Shown piece by piece: positions 40,554 through 49,646 of a stretch of DNA of 60,723 nt. The notes beneath the pieces were generated by a model. It was given only the letters and a program-made list of their open reading frames with translations. It did not search any database and had not been told where the DNA came from. The position numbers and the translations under genes were made by a program. Position 1 is the stretch's first letter, and each line of letters starts with the position of its first letter. Source of the stretch: Tyzzerella sp. (GTDB lineage Bacteria; Bacillota; Clostridia; Lachnospirales; Lachnospiraceae); the NCBI GenBank assembly GCA_017465565.1, contig JAFTWA010000024.1, positions 1 through 60,723 of the forward strand, given 5' to 3'.

Positions 40554-41171
40554 ATGAAGATAAAACAGTTTGTGAAGGAACTGAATAAAAAGGATTTAGC
40601 CTACTTGTTGATGGGAAGTGCGATTTTGGCGTTTGGACTCTATAACGTGCATTCCATATCAAATGTAACGGAAGGTGGTGCACTGGGGCTGACGCTGCTC
40701 CTGCAGCATTGGTTTGGCATATCTCCCGCGCTTTCAGGTTTTATAATAAATTTTGCCTGCTTTTTTCTAGGATGGAAATTGCTTGGGGGTAAATTTATTG
40801 TGTATTCCTTCATTTCGGGTGGTGCCTACTCCGTGTTCTATTACATTTTCGAACAGTTTGAACCAGTATGGCCAGAAATCGGGAATTATCCATTAGTAGC
40901 AGCAATAGTGGGCGCACTGTTTGTGGGTGTAGGAATTGGGCTGTGTGTCCGTGTGGGCGGAGCACCTAGCGGGGACGATGCACTTGCAATGAGCTTGTCA
41001 AAGGTCTTCAAAAAGGAAATACAATGGATATATTTGATTAGTGATTTGACAGTTCTTGGGTTATCATTGAGTTATATTCCAGTTCAGCGAATTCTGTATT
41101 CTTTGCTTACTGTGGTATTGTCTGGACAGATAATTGGGTGGATTGAAAGACTTGATAAGAAGAATTTATAA
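40554..41171 (+). CDS. YitT-family membrane protein
   Basis: A 205-aa protein with about five or six membrane helices and the YitT pattern: GSAILAFGLYNVHSISNVTEGGALGLTLLLQHWFG, then a conserved GLCVRVGGAPSGDDALAMSLSK loop. There is no C-terminal DUF2179 domain, so it is a short form. Function is unknown (transport suspected in the family). The start follows AAAGAGGG. The tRNA genes follow. Confidence 0.85.
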   Translation: MKIKQFVKELNKKDLAYLLMGSAILAFGLYNVHSISNVTEGGALGLTLLLQHWFGISPALSGFIINFACFFLGWKLLGGKFIVYSFISGGAYSVFYYIFEQFEPVWPEIGNYPLVAAIVGALFVGVGIGLCVRVGGAPSGDDALAMSLSKVFKKEIQWIYLISDLTVLGLSLSYIPVQRILYSLLTVVLSGQIIGWIERLDKKNL

Positions 41172-41178
41172 AAAAAGG

Positions 41179-41206
41179 GTTGCTTTTTTGGAAAATGCTG
41201 ATATAA
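41179..41206 (+). promoter_or_regulatory. Promoter of tRNA-Gln
   Basis: TTGCTT and TATAAT with a 16-bp spacer, 24 bp before the tRNA. Confidence 0.6.
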
Positions 41207-41229
41207 TGTAAATGTTCGGTAAAGAACGA

Positions 41230-41300
41230 TGCGGAATGGTGTAACGGTAGCACAGCAGACTCTGACTCTGTTAGTAGGGGTTCGAATCCCTTTTCCGTAG
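41230..41300 (+). tRNA. tRNA-Gln (CTG anticodon)
   Basis: Full cloverleaf: acceptor TGCGGAA/TTCCGTA, D-arm with GTAACGGTAGCAC, anticodon stem GCAGA/TCTGT with loop CTCTGAC (anticodon CTG), and T-arm GGGGTTCGAATCCC. CCA is not encoded. Its own terminator follows. Confidence 0.95.
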
Positions 41301-41304
41301 CTTT

Positions 41305-41328
41305 AAAGTGTGCAGTGCACACTTTTTT
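41305..41328 (+). terminator. Terminator after tRNA-Gln
   Basis: AAAGTGTGCA and TGCACACTTT form a tight stem followed by TTTT. Confidence 0.8.
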
Positions 41329-41346
41329 CTTTAGAAAAAATATTAA

Positions 41347-41420
<74 letters not shown>

Positions 41421-41423
41421 GGG

Positions 41424-41466
41424 ATACCGGGACTTTTGATTTATCAAGGGTTTCGGTATTTTTTTG
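41424..41466 (+). terminator. Terminator after tRNA-Pro
   Basis: ATACCG pairs with CGGTAT around an inner imperfect stem, followed by TTTTTTT. Confidence 0.75.
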
Positions 41467-41517
41467 CGTAGTATTAGCAGTAGAAATATGATATACTAGA
41501 CAAAAGAGGGTGATAGA

Positions 41518-42543
41518 ATGAGAACATGTAGTTTATGCGGCGGAAAACTTGACAATCATAAGCGCTGTACACTTTGCGGATTGGACAATACAAAAAATGA
41601 TAGCATGTATAAGCACTTGCTGAATCAGAGTAATTGCGAACATGCGCCATTAACCCATGTCCACGAAGAGCCTGTGAAAAATACATATTCAAAAACGTAT
41701 TCTGAGGCGAAGTATAATAGCAGCACTTTTAGAAAAGCCTCTAAGACAACTCGTACAAAGAAAAAAGGCTCGAAGAGTCTCGCAGCAACTGTTGTCAGTG
41801 TGATTACAATTGTTGTGGCACTTATGAGTGGGATTATTGAATTAGTAGAAGATATCCGTTACGAATCATCATATGAAGAAAGTTACACCGAAGAGTATTC
41901 GGATCCATACGAATACGTCGTGGATGCAATGCCTGATGAAGGCGAAGCCTTTAAAGTTGTCTTAGAGCCAGGAATCTATAAGGTTGGTGCTCATATTCCA
42001 GCAGGATTCTACAATGCGGAACTTGTTTCAGGAAACTATGGATATATATCGATTGACGACTATGATAACTGGATTTATCATACGGAAAATATGAACTATC
42101 AGGACAAGAGTATTGTGTATGACTTGAGGCTTTATGACGGGGCATATTTCACTGTCTCTAGCAATATTACGGTTAATATTTATGCGGAAAATGCGCAGCC
42201 AATTACGGCAGTACCTCAGACAAATCCTCTGACGCAATCCGTGGCAGCAAAGGGAGAGATGACAGCAGGAGAGGATTTTGAAGCGGGAATGTATGATATA
42301 GTATATCAGCCTGCTGAGGGGTATGAGTATGGATATGTGGAATATACAGTGTCAGATGAGGAAGGTTATGACTATAGCTGGAGCGTTTATTTTGATTCAG
42401 ATGTAGGGGCAGAAATTTTCCATAATGTAGCCCTGCCGAAAGGGGCAACCATTAATATCGGTGAGTTAGAGAATATAACACTAGTGCCAAGTGCGAGCAT
42501 CTTCTCCACAAATTATAATGAGTTTTATGAAGGTTATTATTAG
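41518..42543 (+). CDS. Zinc-ribbon, single-pass membrane protein
   Basis: A 341-aa protein. It starts with a zinc-ribbon (CSLCGGKLDNHKRCTLCGL), has a basic linker (TTRTKKKGSKS), one membrane helix at about residues 96-116 (LAATVVSVITIVVALMSGI) and an acidic Tyr-rich outer part. Two similar beta domains follow, each containing a (G)x-Y-x-(A/I)G-x-x-(I/F)-x-AG-type pattern (LEPGIYKVGAHIPAGFYNAEL, TAGEDFEAGMYDIVYQ). It is a typical Lachnospiraceae cell-envelope protein of unknown role. The start follows GAGGGTGATAG. Confidence 0.7.
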   Translation: MRTCSLCGGKLDNHKRCTLCGLDNTKNDSMYKHLLNQSNCEHAPLTHVHEEPVKNTYSKTYSEAKYNSSTFRKASKTTRTKKKGSKSLAATVVSVITIVVALMSGIIELVEDIRYESSYEESYTEEYSDPYEYVVDAMPDEGEAFKVVLEPGIYKVGAHIPAGFYNAELVSGNYGYISIDDYDNWIYHTENMNYQDKSIVYDLRLYDGAYFTVSSNITVNIYAENAQPITAVPQTNPLTQSVAAKGEMTAGEDFEAGMYDIVYQPAEGYEYGYVEYTVSDEEGYDYSWSVYFDSDVGAEIFHNVALPKGATINIGELENITLVPSASIFSTNYNEFYEGYY

Positions 42544-42551
42544 CACGCAAA

Positions 42552-42928
42552 GGGGCTGTTGCAAAATAAAGAGAAAATAAAAATCATAATATGAGATTTT
42601 ATCCACCACTTTCTGTGGTGGTTTTTTTGTGCAGAAACAAGAAATTGAAGGACAGTTTTCCATATGTAAAAAAACTTCCTCACCATGTATAAACTTTACC
42701 TTAAAACCTTAGTGTTGGAAACAGATTATTTTGTATACGGAAAATACCGTCTAAAAATGCAGGAAAATCTGCTCAAAACAAAGAATTTTCATCCGTGGAA
42801 TATCAAAAATATTGTATATGGAAAACTGTCCTTCAATTTCTTGTTTCTGCACAAAAAACCACCACAAAAAGTGGTGGATAAAATCTGATATTATGATTTT
42901 TATTTTCTCTTTATTTTGCAGTAGCCTC
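42552..42928. mobile_element. 377-bp foldback MITE-like element with IS-type ends
   Basis: The ends GGGGCTGTTGCAAAATAA (left) and the complement of TTATTTTGCAGTAGCCTC (right) form terminal inverted repeats of the GGnnCTGTTGCAAA kind seen in several IS families, including IS1182 and IS6. Beyond them the arms stay complementary for about 116 bp (42552-42667 with 42813-42928), including CCACCAC/GTGGTGG and GGACAGTTTTCCATAT. No transposase is encoded. It probably is a non-autonomous derivative of an IS. No clear target duplication was found. Confidence 0.85.
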
Positions 42929-42939
42929 TTGTTTTTGCA

Positions 42940-43443
42940 TTATTTTTCGATTTCATATTCTAAAATATAATCATCCATCACGAATCCATTTCCAATATCA
43001 TTGACCTCTTCTCTTACCTTCTTGAATCCAAGATGGTCATAAATCGCCAATGTATTATCATTATGGCGGTTGCATGTAAGCCAAATCTTGTCTAGATTTC
43101 TCATTTTACAAATCTCAATGAATTTCTGGAACATGTGTGAAGCAATTCCTTTTCCGCGGAAATCCTTATGTACATACAACTTGCTCAAAAATAAGCTTCC
43201 GTCCTTTTCGTGAATTCCGGCAAATCCAGCAAAGGTATATTCGTAAGAAAATAAGAAATATTCATATCCAGAATTGATTTGTTCTACCAGAGCTTCTGGT
43301 GATAAAAATTTCTCAAGCATATAGTCAACCTGTTCTTCGCCAATGATTGGAACAAAATGGTCATGCCAGATCTCATCGGCAACAGCAGTAACTGAGTAGA
43401 CAAGTTCTATATTTGTAACAGGGATAATTCGTAAGCCTTCCAT
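42940..43443 (-). CDS. GNAT-family N-acetyltransferase
   Basis: A 167-aa protein with the GNAT fold. The acetyl-CoA loop is FRGKGIASHMFQKF and the C-terminal motif is NRHNDNTLAIYDHLGFKKV. Substrate unknown, possibly a polyamine or protein N-terminus. The start follows GGAG on the minus strand. Its 3' end stands 11 bp from the MITE-like element, so the element may serve as its terminator. Confidence 0.92.
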   Translation of the reverse strand: MEGLRIIPVTNIELVYSVTAVADEIWHDHFVPIIGEEQVDYMLEKFLSPEALVEQINSGYEYFLFSYEYTFAGFAGIHEKDGSLFLSKLYVHKDFRGKGIASHMFQKFIEICKMRNLDKIWLTCNRHNDNTLAIYDHLGFKKVREEVNDIGNGFVMDDYILEYEIEK

Positions 43444-43559
43444 AATTAGGTTCTCCTTTTTATAAATCTTTAATAGTTATATTGTACCATGTTTCCCATA
43501 CATTGTGGTATAATAAAATGTCAAGAAACGAAAAAATCATAGACGAGCGGAGAATATAT

Positions 43560-44264
43560 ATGGACAAATATGTAGAATTGCGTGATGTAAAGAAGATATA
43601 TAAAATGGGTGAAGTGGAAATCGCTGCGGCAAACGGCATTGATTTTTATGTGAACAAAGGAGAGTTTGCAGTAGTTGTAGGTGCCAGCGGTGCCGGAAAG
43701 ACTACTGTGCTTAATATTCTCGGTGGAATGGATACAGCAACTAGCGGCAAGGTACTTGTGGATGGAGAAAATATTGTAAAATACAGTCCGAAGAACCTGA
43801 TTTCATATAGAAGAGATGATATCGGCTTTGTTTTCCAGTTTTATAATCTGATTCCGAACTTAACTGCTTTGGAAAATGTAGAATTGGCACTTCAGATTTG
43901 TAAAGAACCACTGGATGCAAAAGAAGTATTAGAGGAAGTGGGGCTTGGTGACCGTATTAATAACTTCCCAGCACAGCTTTCGGGCGGGGAGCAGCAGCGA
44001 GTTTCGATTGCAAGAGCCCTCGCAAAGAATCCAAAGCTGCTTCTTTGCGACGAACCAACTGGCGCTTTGGATTATAACACAGGAAAAGCAATTTTAAAGC
44101 TTCTACAGGATACCTGTAGAAAGCAGGGAATGACCGTGATTTTAATTACGCACAACTCTGCAATCGCACCGATGGCAGACCGTGTGATACACATTAAGAG
44201 CGGAAAAGTTTCAAAGATTATTGAAAATGAGAATCCGATTCCAGTAGAAACAATCGAATGGTAG
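43560..44264 (+). CDS. ABC transporter ATP-binding protein (MacB/LolD type)
   Basis: A 234-aa ATPase. Walker A is GASGAGKTT, the Q-loop [21 protein letters not shown] is of the LolD/MacB type, the signature is [15 protein letters not shown], Walker B is [12 protein letters not shown] and the H-loop is ITHN. A TGGTATAAT extended -10 box at about 43506 may serve it. The start at 43560 is 7 bp after GGAG. The permease gene follows with its first possible start inside this stop, so they form a transporter. Confidence 0.94.
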   Translation: MDKYVELRDVKKIYKMGEVEIAAANGIDFYVNKGEFAVVVGASGAGKTTVLNILGGMDTATSGKVLVDGENIVKYSPKNLISYRRDDIGFVFQFYNLIPNLTALENVELALQICKEPLDAKEVLEEVGLGDRINNFPAQLSGGEQQRVSIARALAKNPKLLLCDEPTGALDYNTGKAILKLLQDTCRKQGMTVILITHNSAIAPMADRVIHIKSGKVSKIIENENPIPVETIEW

Positions 44265-44275
44265 GTGCAAAAGTA

Positions 44276-47200
44276 GTGAAGATAAAGAAAAGTGCATTGA
44301 GAAAGGATTTCTTTATGGAAATCCGAAAGAGTATGGGCCGATTTCTTTCCATTTTTTTCATCGTGGCACTGGGAGTTTCATTATTTGTAGGAATCCGCGC
44401 GACAGAGCCAGATATGATTCTTTCTGGCGATGCCTATGTCGATGAAAATAAATTGATGGATATTAAGGTTGTAAGTACGTATGGACTTACCGAAGAAGAC
44501 GCAGATGTAATTGAGAGACTTCCTGCCATTGAGTCGGTGGAAGGTGCGTATAGTGTGGATGTACTTTGTGAGGCAGGAGATAACATGAAAGTTATACATG
44601 TCATGTCTTGCATGGAAAGTATGAATTCCATTACGATAGCGGAAGGGCGGCTGCCTGAAAATGAAAATGAGTGTCTGGTAGACCAGGACTTTTTGGAAAA
44701 CTCTGAATACGAAATCGGAGATACGATTGAATTGGAGTCTGGCACAGAGGATGAGCTGACAGACACATTGAAGCATACGAGCTTTGAGATTGTAGGAAGT
44801 GGGAATAGTCCACTTTATTTCTCAATCGACCGCGGAAGCAGTACCATTGGTAATGGTACAGTAAGCGGGTTTGCAGTTGTTACACCAGAGGCATTTGATT
44901 TGGACGTGTATACAGAAATTTATGCGATGGTGAAGGATGCAGATGAGGCTACAGCGTTTACTGAGGAATACGATGTATTAGTGGAGGATGCCATCGAGCA
45001 GATTCAGATGATTCAGAATGTGCGCTGCGAAGTTCGTAAAGACGAACTGGCGTCAGATGCACAGCTGGAGATTGATGATGCCAGAAAGGAATTGAATTCG
45101 AAAAAAGAGGAAGCTGAAAAAGAAATTGCAGAGAATGAAGATAAGCTAGAGGATGCAGAACTAGAATTAAAACTCGGCGAGCTTCAGATAGAGAGTGCGA
45201 AAACACAGCTTGAGACTATGAAAGTTGTTTTGGAGACAGGCAGGACAGAACTGGAGTCGATGAAGCAGACCTATAATGAAGCATTGACTCGTCTGAAAGA
45301 AGAAAGAGCAGCTTTGGATAAAGAAATAAAGGAATCGGAAGCGAGAATTGAAGAGTTAGAAGGCGAAGCCAAGGAGGCGGCGCAGCAAGCCCTTGAACCG
45401 ATGAAAGAATCTTTGGCAGAGCTGGATAAAGAGATTGCAACCCTAGAAACAGATGGTGCGGCAGAGATTGCAGATTATGAAAAACAGCTTGCGGATGCTG
45501 AGACACAGATAGCAGATACTGAAAAAGAAATTCAAAAGGCAGAAAAGGAACTGAAATCTGGGAAAAATGAAATTGAGTCAGGAAAGGCAGAATTGGAAGA
45601 TGCCAAAGAAGATATAGAGACTCAGATTGCAGATGGGGAAGCTGAGATTGATGAGGCAGAAGATGAGATTGCTGATATCGAGGTCCCTGTATGGTATGTC
45701 TTTGACCGAAGCTCTATTCCGGAATATACAGGCTATGGAGATAACGCAGCACGAATTGCAGCCCTTGCCATTGTATTTCCTAGCATCTTCTTCTTGGTTG
45801 CAGCATTGATTAGTTTAACGACCATGACACGTATGGTGGAAGAACAGCGTGTTCAGATTGGTACTTTGAAAGCGCTGGGTTATAGCAAGTTTGCCATCAT
45901 GAAGAAATATTTGTATTATGCACTCTTTGCAACCCTTGGAGGCAGCGCTTTTGGTGTGCTTGTGGGAGAGAAATTGTTCCCATATGTTATTATTGTGGCA
46001 TACAAGGTTGTTTACACGCGTATTCCGCATGTGATTTTGCCTTACCAATGGGGTGTTGGTGTTATAGCAACTTTAATTGCGGTGCTTTGCACAGGTGTGG
46101 CGACAGTATCTGCCTGCTATAAAGAATTAGTTGCGCAGCCAGCCGTTTTAATGCGTCCGGCCGCCCCTCAGATTGGAAAACGTACTCTAATAGAAAAGAT
46201 TCCGTTTTTATGGAAACATTTGAACTTTACATGGAAATCATCACTTCGGAATCTGTTCCGTTATAAGAAACGTTTCTTCATGACCTTATTTGGTATTGGT
46301 GGCTGTATGGGGCTTTTGATGGTAGGTTTTGGCCTTCGGGATTCGATTACAAGTATTGCGACTTACCAATATGGAGAATTACAGTTGTATGACAGCAGCG
46401 TTTTCATCAGTGAGGACATGGAAGGCGAAAGCAGAGCAGAGCTCACGGCTTATCTTGACCGGAATATCAATGTTGTTGCACATATGAATGTCAATATGAC
46501 AAGCATCACAGCGCAGAATGATGAAAACGAAGTGGATGCATATTTAACGGTGATTGATGATTTAGAACAAGTAGAGGAGTTCTTTGTATATCGTGACCGT
46601 GTTTCAGAAAAGAAATTCAAGCTTTCAGATGACGGCGTTATTTTGACAGAAAAAGCATCTAATATGCTTGGCGTGGATGTGGGCGATACGATTTACATTT
46701 CTGAAGAGGGAATGAATGAACGCAAAGTTGAGGTCACCTCAATTTGTGAAAACTATGCAGGTCATTATGTGTACATGACATCGACGCTTTATGAAGAACT
46801 GTATGAAGAAACACCATTTTACAATAATCTGCTAATCAAGACGGATGAAGAATTAGCATTTAATGATTTGCAGAAAATCGGTGAAAAGATTCTGACTTAT
46901 GACAATATTTTGAATGTTCAATATACGGCATCTTTGAGTGGACAGTTAAATGATATGCTTTATGCACTGGATCAGGTAATGATTGTTTTAATTGCCGTGG
47001 CCGGAATGTTATCTTTCGTTGTGCTGTACAACTTAAATAATATAAATATTACAGAACGTCGAAGAGAACTTGCGACATTGAAGGTTTTAGGATTCTATGA
47101 TGGAGAAGTTGCGACCTATGTATATCGCGAAAATATCCTGCTTACACTTTTAGGAACAGTTGTGGGATGTGGTGTAGGGAAGTTCCTACATTTATTTACA

Positions 47201-47368
47201 ATCACAACAGTGGAAGTAGACATGGCCATGTTTGGACGTGAAATTTTCCCAATCAGTTACCTGTACGGGGCCGCATTTACGATTGGATTCTCGGCACTTG
47301 TAAACTGGATGATGTATTTTAAACTCAAGAAGATTAACATGGTTGAGTCGCTGAAGAGCGTTGAGTAA
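44276..47368 (+). CDS. FtsX-like ABC permease with long extracellular coiled coil
   Basis: A 1,030-aa permease. The GTG at 44276 with TAGGTG 8 bp upstream is a better start than the ATG at 44258. A membrane helix (FLSIFFIVALGVSLFVGI) is followed by an extracytoplasmic region with about 200 residues of coiled coil (EAEKEIAENEDKLEDAELEL and similar). Two FtsX blocks of three or four helices each come next (LAIVFPSIFFLVAALISLTTMTRMVEEQR and the C-terminal block after residue 900). Members with this layout move peptides or lipids or act mechanically on the envelope. It pairs with the ATPase before it. Confidence 0.9.
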   Translation: MKIKKSALRKDFFMEIRKSMGRFLSIFFIVALGVSLFVGIRATEPDMILSGDAYVDENKLMDIKVVSTYGLTEEDADVIERLPAIESVEGAYSVDVLCEAGDNMKVIHVMSCMESMNSITIAEGRLPENENECLVDQDFLENSEYEIGDTIELESGTEDELTDTLKHTSFEIVGSGNSPLYFSIDRGSSTIGNGTVSGFAVVTPEAFDLDVYTEIYAMVKDADEATAFTEEYDVLVEDAIEQIQMIQNVRCEVRKDELASDAQLEIDDARKELNSKKEEAEKEIAENEDKLEDAELELKLGELQIESAKTQLETMKVVLETGRTELESMKQTYNEALTRLKEERAALDKEIKESEARIEELEGEAKEAAQQALEPMKESLAELDKEIATLETDGAAEIADYEKQLADAETQIADTEKEIQKAEKELKSGKNEIESGKAELEDAKEDIETQIADGEAEIDEAEDEIADIEVPVWYVFDRSSIPEYTGYGDNAARIAALAIVFPSIFFLVAALISLTTMTRMVEEQRVQIGTLKALGYSKFAIMKKYLYYALFATLGGSAFGVLVGEKLFPYVIIVAYKVVYTRIPHVILPYQWGVGVIATLIAVLCTGVATVSACYKELVAQPAVLMRPAAPQIGKRTLIEKIPFLWKHLNFTWKSSLRNLFRYKKRFFMTLFGIGGCMGLLMVGFGLRDSITSIATYQYGELQLYDSSVFISEDMEGESRAELTAYLDRNINVVAHMNVNMTSITAQNDENEVDAYLTVIDDLEQVEEFFVYRDRVSEKKFKLSDDGVILTEKASNMLGVDVGDTIYISEEGMNERKVEVTSICENYAGHYVYMTSTLYEELYEETPFYNNLLIKTDEELAFNDLQKIGEKILTYDNILNVQYTASLSGQLNDMLYALDQVMIVLIAVAGMLSFVVLYNLNNINITERRRELATLKVLGFYDGEVATYVYRENILLTLLGTVVGCGVGKFLHLFTITTVEVDMAMFGREIFPISYLYGAAFTIGFSALVNWMMYFKLKKINMVESLKSVE

Positions 47369-47406
47369 GCGAATTCTAAAGAAAAAATAAACAAATTATT
47401 AAATTA

Positions 47407-47433
47407 TTAGCACTCTTGCGGAAAGAGTGCTAA
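47407..47433 (+). promoter_or_regulatory. CIRCE operator (HrcA binding site)
   Basis: TTAGCACTC, nine bases and GAGTGCTAA: a perfect match to the CIRCE consensus. It lies 7 bp upstream of the htpG -35 box, so HrcA should repress htpG and heat or misfolded protein should release it. In Bacillus CIRCE controls groE and dnaK, not htpG. Confidence 0.95.
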
Positions 47434-47439
47434 TTTTTG

Positions 47440-47468
47440 TTGACTTTTGAATAGGAGAGTATTAATAT
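47440..47468 (+). promoter_or_regulatory. Promoter of htpG
   Basis: TTGACT and TAATAT with a 17-bp spacer, directly downstream of CIRCE. Confidence 0.65.
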
Positions 47469-47512
47469 ACCTTTTAGATGAGTTTGTTTTAGAAAAAAGG
47501 AGATGTTATTTT

Positions 47513-49555
47513 ATGGCAAAAAAGCATGGAAATCTTTCAATCAGCAGTGAAAATATTTTTCCAATTATTAAGAAATGGGTATATTCGGATCATGACATCT
47601 TTGTTCGTGAATTAATTTCAAACGGATGTGATGCGATTACTAAGTTAAAGAAATTAGATATGATGGGAGAGTATCAGCTTCCAGACGATTATAAAGCAAA
47701 GATTCAGGTTATTGTAAACCCAGAAGAAAAGACATTGAAATTTATTGATAATGGTCTTGGTATGACAGCAGAAGAGGTGGAAGAATACATTACACAAATC
47801 GCTTTTTCTGGTGCTACAGAATTCTTAGAAAAATATAAAGATAAGACAACAGATGACGAAATCATCGGTCACTTCGGACTTGGATTTTACTCTGCATTTA
47901 TGGTTGCAGAAGAAGTGCACATCGATACATTGTCATACAGAGAAGGTGCGAAGGCAGTTCACTGGACATGTGATGGCGGCACAGAATATGATATGGAAGA
48001 GGGTAATAGAGAGACTGTTGGTACAGAGATTACTTTATTCCTGTCAGAAGACAGCGTAGAATTCTCAAATGAATATCGTGTGAGAGAAGTGATTGAGAAA
48101 TACTGTTCTTTCATGCCAGTTGCAATCTATTTGTCAAAAGAGAATGCACCTCAAGAGTATGAAACAATCATGGCTGATGAGCTGAAAGAAGATGATGTGG
48201 TTGTAGAACATATTCATGAAGAAGCAAAAATGGAAGAAAAAGAGAACGAAGATGGCACAAAAGAAATGGTGGAAGTGTCACCTGCAAAGGATAAGGTGAA
48301 AATCAACAAGCGTCCTGTAGCACTTAATGATACAACACCGCTCTGGACAAAGCATCCAAATGAATGTGAGAAAGACGATTATATCGCCTTCTACCGCAAG
48401 GTATTCATGGATTATAAGGAACCATTATTTTGGATTCACTTAAATATGGATTATCCATTTAACTTAAAGGGTATCTTATACTTCCCTAAGATTAATACAG
48501 AATATGATTCTATTGAAGGAAAAATTAAATTATATAACAACCAGGTATTTATCGCAGATAACGTAAAAGAAGTTATTCCTGAGTTCCTTATGGTACTGAA
48601 AGGAGTAATTGATTGTCCTGACTTACCACTGAACGTTTCACGTAGTGCCCTGCAGAACGATGGATTTGTAAATAAAATTTCGGATTACATTTCTAAGAAG
48701 GTAGCAGACAAGCTTTCTGGAATGTGTAAGACAGACAAAGAAGCTTATGAAAAATACTGGGATGATATCAGCCCATTTATCAAATTCGGATGTCTCAAGG
48801 ATACAAAGTTCTGCGACAAGATGAGCGATTATATTTTGTTCAAGAACCTTGACCACAAGTATCTGACACTCAAGGAATGTATTGATAACAATAATCCAGA
48901 AGCAGAAGTTGTAGATACTGAAAAGTCAGAAGAAAAGAAGACAACAACCATTTACTATGTAACAGACGAGCAGCAGCAAAGCCAGTACATCAATATGTTC
49001 AAGGCAGAAGGTATGGATGCGGTTATCTTAACACACAATATCGATTCTCCATTCATTACGCAGTTAGAACAACGCAATGAAAACGTGAAATTCCAGCGCA
49101 TTGATGCCGACCTCACTGAAACATTCAAACAGGAAGTGGCAGCAGACGAAGAAGAAATTTTCAAGGCAAATACAGAGACACTTACAGACATTTTCCGCAA
49201 AGCTTTAGAAAATGAAAAATTAGATGTCAAAGTAGAAAAACTAAAAAATGAAAACGTGGCATCTATGATGACGCTTTCAGAAGAATCACGCCGTATGCAG
49301 GAAATGATGAAAATGTATGGTATGCCAGGCATGGATGCAAGTATGTTTGGAACAGATGTGACATTGGTACTCAATGCAAATCACCCATTGGTACAGTATG
49401 TATTGAATAACAAGGATGGGGAACATACAGCGCTGTTCTGTAAACAATTGTATGATTTGGCATTGCTTGGAAATAAGCCACTGAATCCAGAAGAAATGAC
49501 AGCATTTATCAATAGAAGTAATGAGATAATGATGCTGCTTACACTTGAAAATTAA
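47513..49555 (+). CDS. htpG: Molecular chaperone HtpG (Hsp90)
   Basis: A 680-aa Hsp90. The N-terminal GHKL ATPase shows ELISNGCDAITKLKKL (Asn of motif I), DNGLGMTAEEV, GHFGLGFYSAFMVAE and GTEITLFL. The middle domain carries SRSALQNDGFV with the catalytic Arg, and the C-terminal dimer domain follows. NGCDA replaces the common NASDA. The start follows AAAAAAGGAGATG, and the frame further upstream runs through the promoter. CIRCE upstream places it in the HrcA regulon. Confidence 0.97.
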   Translation: MAKKHGNLSISSENIFPIIKKWVYSDHDIFVRELISNGCDAITKLKKLDMMGEYQLPDDYKAKIQVIVNPEEKTLKFIDNGLGMTAEEVEEYITQIAFSGATEFLEKYKDKTTDDEIIGHFGLGFYSAFMVAEEVHIDTLSYREGAKAVHWTCDGGTEYDMEEGNRETVGTEITLFLSEDSVEFSNEYRVREVIEKYCSFMPVAIYLSKENAPQEYETIMADELKEDDVVVEHIHEEAKMEEKENEDGTKEMVEVSPAKDKVKINKRPVALNDTTPLWTKHPNECEKDDYIAFYRKVFMDYKEPLFWIHLNMDYPFNLKGILYFPKINTEYDSIEGKIKLYNNQVFIADNVKEVIPEFLMVLKGVIDCPDLPLNVSRSALQNDGFVNKISDYISKKVADKLSGMCKTDKEAYEKYWDDISPFIKFGCLKDTKFCDKMSDYILFKNLDHKYLTLKECIDNNNPEAEVVDTEKSEEKKTTTIYYVTDEQQQSQYINMFKAEGMDAVILTHNIDSPFITQLEQRNENVKFQRIDADLTETFKQEVAADEEEIFKANTETLTDIFRKALENEKLDVKVEKLKNENVASMMTLSEESRRMQEMMKMYGMPGMDASMFGTDVTLVLNANHPLVQYVLNNKDGEHTALFCKQLYDLALLGNKPLNPEEMTAFINRSNEIMMLLTLEN

Positions 49556-49646
49556 CTAAAAGAGATTTATAATATCCCTCAGAGAGAACTGAAGGTACTC
49601 CATTGGAGTGCACAGGTGTACTAAATTTTATTCTGGGAGGATACAC

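Noticed and set aside
43482-43559. Longer N-terminus of the ABC ATPase starting at 43482
   Set aside because: The extra codons cover the promoter-like TATAAT region; ATG 43560 has a ribosome binding site and the normal ATPase start.
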